From an uncultured Caulobacteraceae bacterium (GTDB taxonomy: Bacteria; Pseudomonadota; Alphaproteobacteria; Caulobacterales; Caulobacteraceae), in assembly GCA_946482375.1 (NCBI GenBank), contig CAMLRH010000042.1, forward strand, positions 1-13,065: a stretch of 13,065 bases of DNA, given 5' to 3'. The notes beneath the pieces were generated by a model. It was given only the letters and a program-made list of their open reading frames with translations, was not told the DNA's origin and did no database searches. The position numbers and the translations under genes were made by a program. Shown piece by piece: positions 11,253-13,065 of this stretch; position 1 is the first letter of the stretch, and the number at the start of each line of letters is the position of its first letter.

Positions 11253-13065
11253 GGCGCCCAGGGGCGTGACGGCGGAAACGGTCCCGCCCCCCCCCCCGCC
11301 CCCCCCCCCAACCGGGGGGGGGGGGTTGAGCCGCGGGCGGGGCCCGGGGGCCCGGCTCGCGCGTCGGCTTCACCGGATAGCCGAGCCGCTTGCGGACGAG
11401 GTTGAGGAGCCAGTGGAGGCGGTGGGCCGTGCTCTTCGGCGCGGCCAGCAGAACCGGGGTCAGCACCAGCGTCAGCAGGGTCGAGAAGCTCAGGCCCCAG
11501 ACGACGGCGGCCGACAGCTGGACCCACCATTCCGAACCCGGCGCCTTGTACTCGATGACGCCGGTGCGGAAGTTCGGGTGCAGCTGGAACATCAGCGGCA
11601 AGAGGCCGACGATGGTCACGATGGTGGTCAGGATCACCGGCCTGAACCGCTGCACCGCCGCGCGCATGGCGGCCTCGTCGGCGGCGAAGCCCTGCCGGCG
11701 CAGCTGGTAGAAGGTGTCGACCAGCACGATGTTGTGGCCGACGACGACGCCGGCGAGCGCCACGACCCCGGTGCCCATCATGATGATCGAGATGTAGTCG
11801 AAGGTGTGCAGCAGGTTGATCTGCACGCCCAGCAGCACCCCGATGGTCGACAGGATCACCGCCGACAGCGTCACCAGCACGCCGTAGAAGCTGTTGAACT
11901 GCCACAGCAGGATCACCGACATCATGAACAGCGTCGCCAGCATGGCGAGCAGGAAGAAGTTGGCGGCCTCGGCGCCCTCCTCGTCGGCGCCGGTGAACTT
12001 CCATTCCACGGTGTTGGGGATGCCGGCCTTCTCCAGCCAGGGCTTCAGCTCGCCGATCTTCTGGTTGGCCGGGACGTTGTCTCCGATGGTGTTGGCCTGG
12101 AGAACGACCAGACGCTGACTGTCGCGCCGCTGGATCGAGGTCACCTGCTGGCCGGGCGCGCGCTTGACGAAATAGCTCGCCGGCACCGGCCCCTGCGGCG
12201 TGGTGATCTTGAGCTTGTCGAAGGCGGCCATGCTGCGCTGGTCGGCGGGGAAGCGGACGCGGATGTCGAGCTCGTCGTCGGCGTCGTCTGGGCGGAAGCG
12301 GCCGACGAGGATGCCGTTGGTGACGAACTGGATCGCCTGGCCAACCGACAGCACGTCGACGCCGTAACGGCCGGCGGCCTCGCGGTCGACGGTGAAGTTC
12401 CATTCGATGCCGGGCGAGGCGCGGCTGTCCTCCTGCTCGATCAGCTGCGGGTCGGAGGCGAATTTCGCCTTGATGATGTCGGCGGCGCGGTCGAGGTCGG
12501 CGGGGTTGTGGGCGCGCAGCTCGACCTGGATGTCCTTGCCGACGGGCGGCCCGCCCTGGGGCAGTCGCACCTCGGTCTGCACGCCCGGGACCTCGCCGAT
12601 GCGCTTGCGGATGTCCTCGACGATTTCGGCGCCGCGGATGCCGAGTTCGTGGCGTTCCTCGAAGTCGACGAAGTCCACCCGGATGCGGCCGACGGCATCG
12701 TTGGGCGGGCCGCCGAAGCCGAAGCCCGAGAAGGAACCCGAGCGGACGTACATCGAGTCCATGCCCTTGAGGCCCCGCAGCCGCCGCTCGACCTCGCGGA
12801 CCATGACGTCGGCCGCCTCGGGCGAGAGGTTGCCGCGCGCCTTGACCCAGATGGTCGCGAACTCGGGATCCTGGTCGAGGAAGAACTCGGTGCGATGCGG
12901 CGTCGCGCCAAACCACATGACGATGGCGACCACGATGGCCACCGCCGCCGCCAGGAAGCGGCCGGGGTGCTGGCCGGCGAACCACACCAGGTTCGCGTAG
13001 CGCCCCATGAAGCCCTTCATCTCGCGCGGGTCGCCGTGCTCCGACTTCTCGATCTCATGCAGCGC
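11244..13065 (-). CDS. RND efflux permease, C-terminal half (5' truncated by window, frameshift near the end)
   Basis: RND permeases use the proton gradient to pump drugs or other compounds across the envelope with a membrane-fusion partner and outer-membrane channel. The visible part enters at 13065 in frame (ALHEIEKSEHGDPREMKG). It has the TM7-like FLAAAVAIVVAIVMWFG, the second periplasmic porter loop (EFFLDQDPEFATIWVKARGN onward), then TM8-12 from about 12000 to 11430. Typical segments include VVVGHNIVLVDTF and RPVILTTIVTIVGLLPLMFQ. The first half, with the TM4 proton-relay aspartates, lies outside the window. The frame passes the C/G homopolymers and then runs on antisense to the ABC gene without a stop. 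Removing one base there gives the ending TVSAVTPLGALS with TGA at 11246-11244, a more natural end. The closest type is the HAE1 family; the substrate is unknown. Confidence 0.85.
11284..11325. other. C/G homopolymer tracts with likely indel
   Basis: The plus strand has runs of 11 C (11287-11297), one G, 11 C (11299-11309), AACC, then 12 G (11314-11325). The two arms can also pair as a hairpin. Such tracts are prone to replication slippage and to miscounted bases in sequencing. The permease gene that crosses them loses its expected stop here, which argues that the count is off by one. Confidence 0.6.

Overview
The window looks like a chromosomal segment from a GC-rich alphaproteobacterium, most likely of the Caulobacterales (Caulobacter, Phenylobacterium or Brevundimonas type). 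The basis is an alphaproteobacterial LexA box (GTTC-N7-GTTC) before uvrA, an UrcA-family secreted protein, a DksA that keeps only one zinc-finger cysteine, a short GluRS with HVGN and LSKR motifs, and GC-rich palindromic intergenic repeats. No phage, plasmid, CRISPR, tRNA or rRNA was recognised. The genus is inferred, not proven.

Layout. (1) 1-526: 5' end of uvrA on the minus strand, with an SOS-type promoter at 610-642. (2) 527-921: a gene-free stretch with a 138-bp near-symmetrical palindromic repeat and a dense set of direct and inverted motifs before urcA. (3) 922-3705, plus strand: urcA-family secreted protein, a LysR/GcvA-type regulator preceded by a possible 10-codon leader peptide, an orphan ParA-like ATPase with a perfect DnaA box upstream, and dksA with a good sigma-70-like promoter. 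(4) 3712-4497, minus: a site-2-protease (M50) membrane protein that meets dksA tail to tail. (5) 4560-5051: two gene remnants back to back, the 3' part of an ECF sigma factor (minus) and the 3' part of a SnoaL/NTF2-like protein (plus). Both lack their 5' halves at the same point near 4838, which looks like a deletion across a divergent pair. (6) 5037-5390, minus: a DUF1428 (YbaA-like) protein. (7) 5519-6844, plus: gltX. (8) 6857-8455, minus: a LOG-family phosphoribohydrolase followed by a sulfotransferase, probably one transcription unit. (9) 8554-11252, plus: a lipoprotein with two Ig-like repeats whose stop codon overlaps the start of an Atm1/ABCB7-type ABC exporter. (10) 11244-13065, minus: the C-terminal half of an RND efflux permease, running off the window. 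Its reading frame is broken close to its end by long C/G homopolymers.

Most genes are housekeeping: DNA repair, transcription control, tRNA charging and membrane transport. I did not find a clearly new multi-gene system. The parts most worth a second look are the sigma-factor/SnoaL deletion scar, the palindromic repeat family that also supplies the C-termini of two genes, the LOG leader (stress-type promoter plus an intrinsic-terminator hairpin inside an in-frame extension), the DnaA box before the orphan ParA, and the lipoprotein-Atm1 pair.
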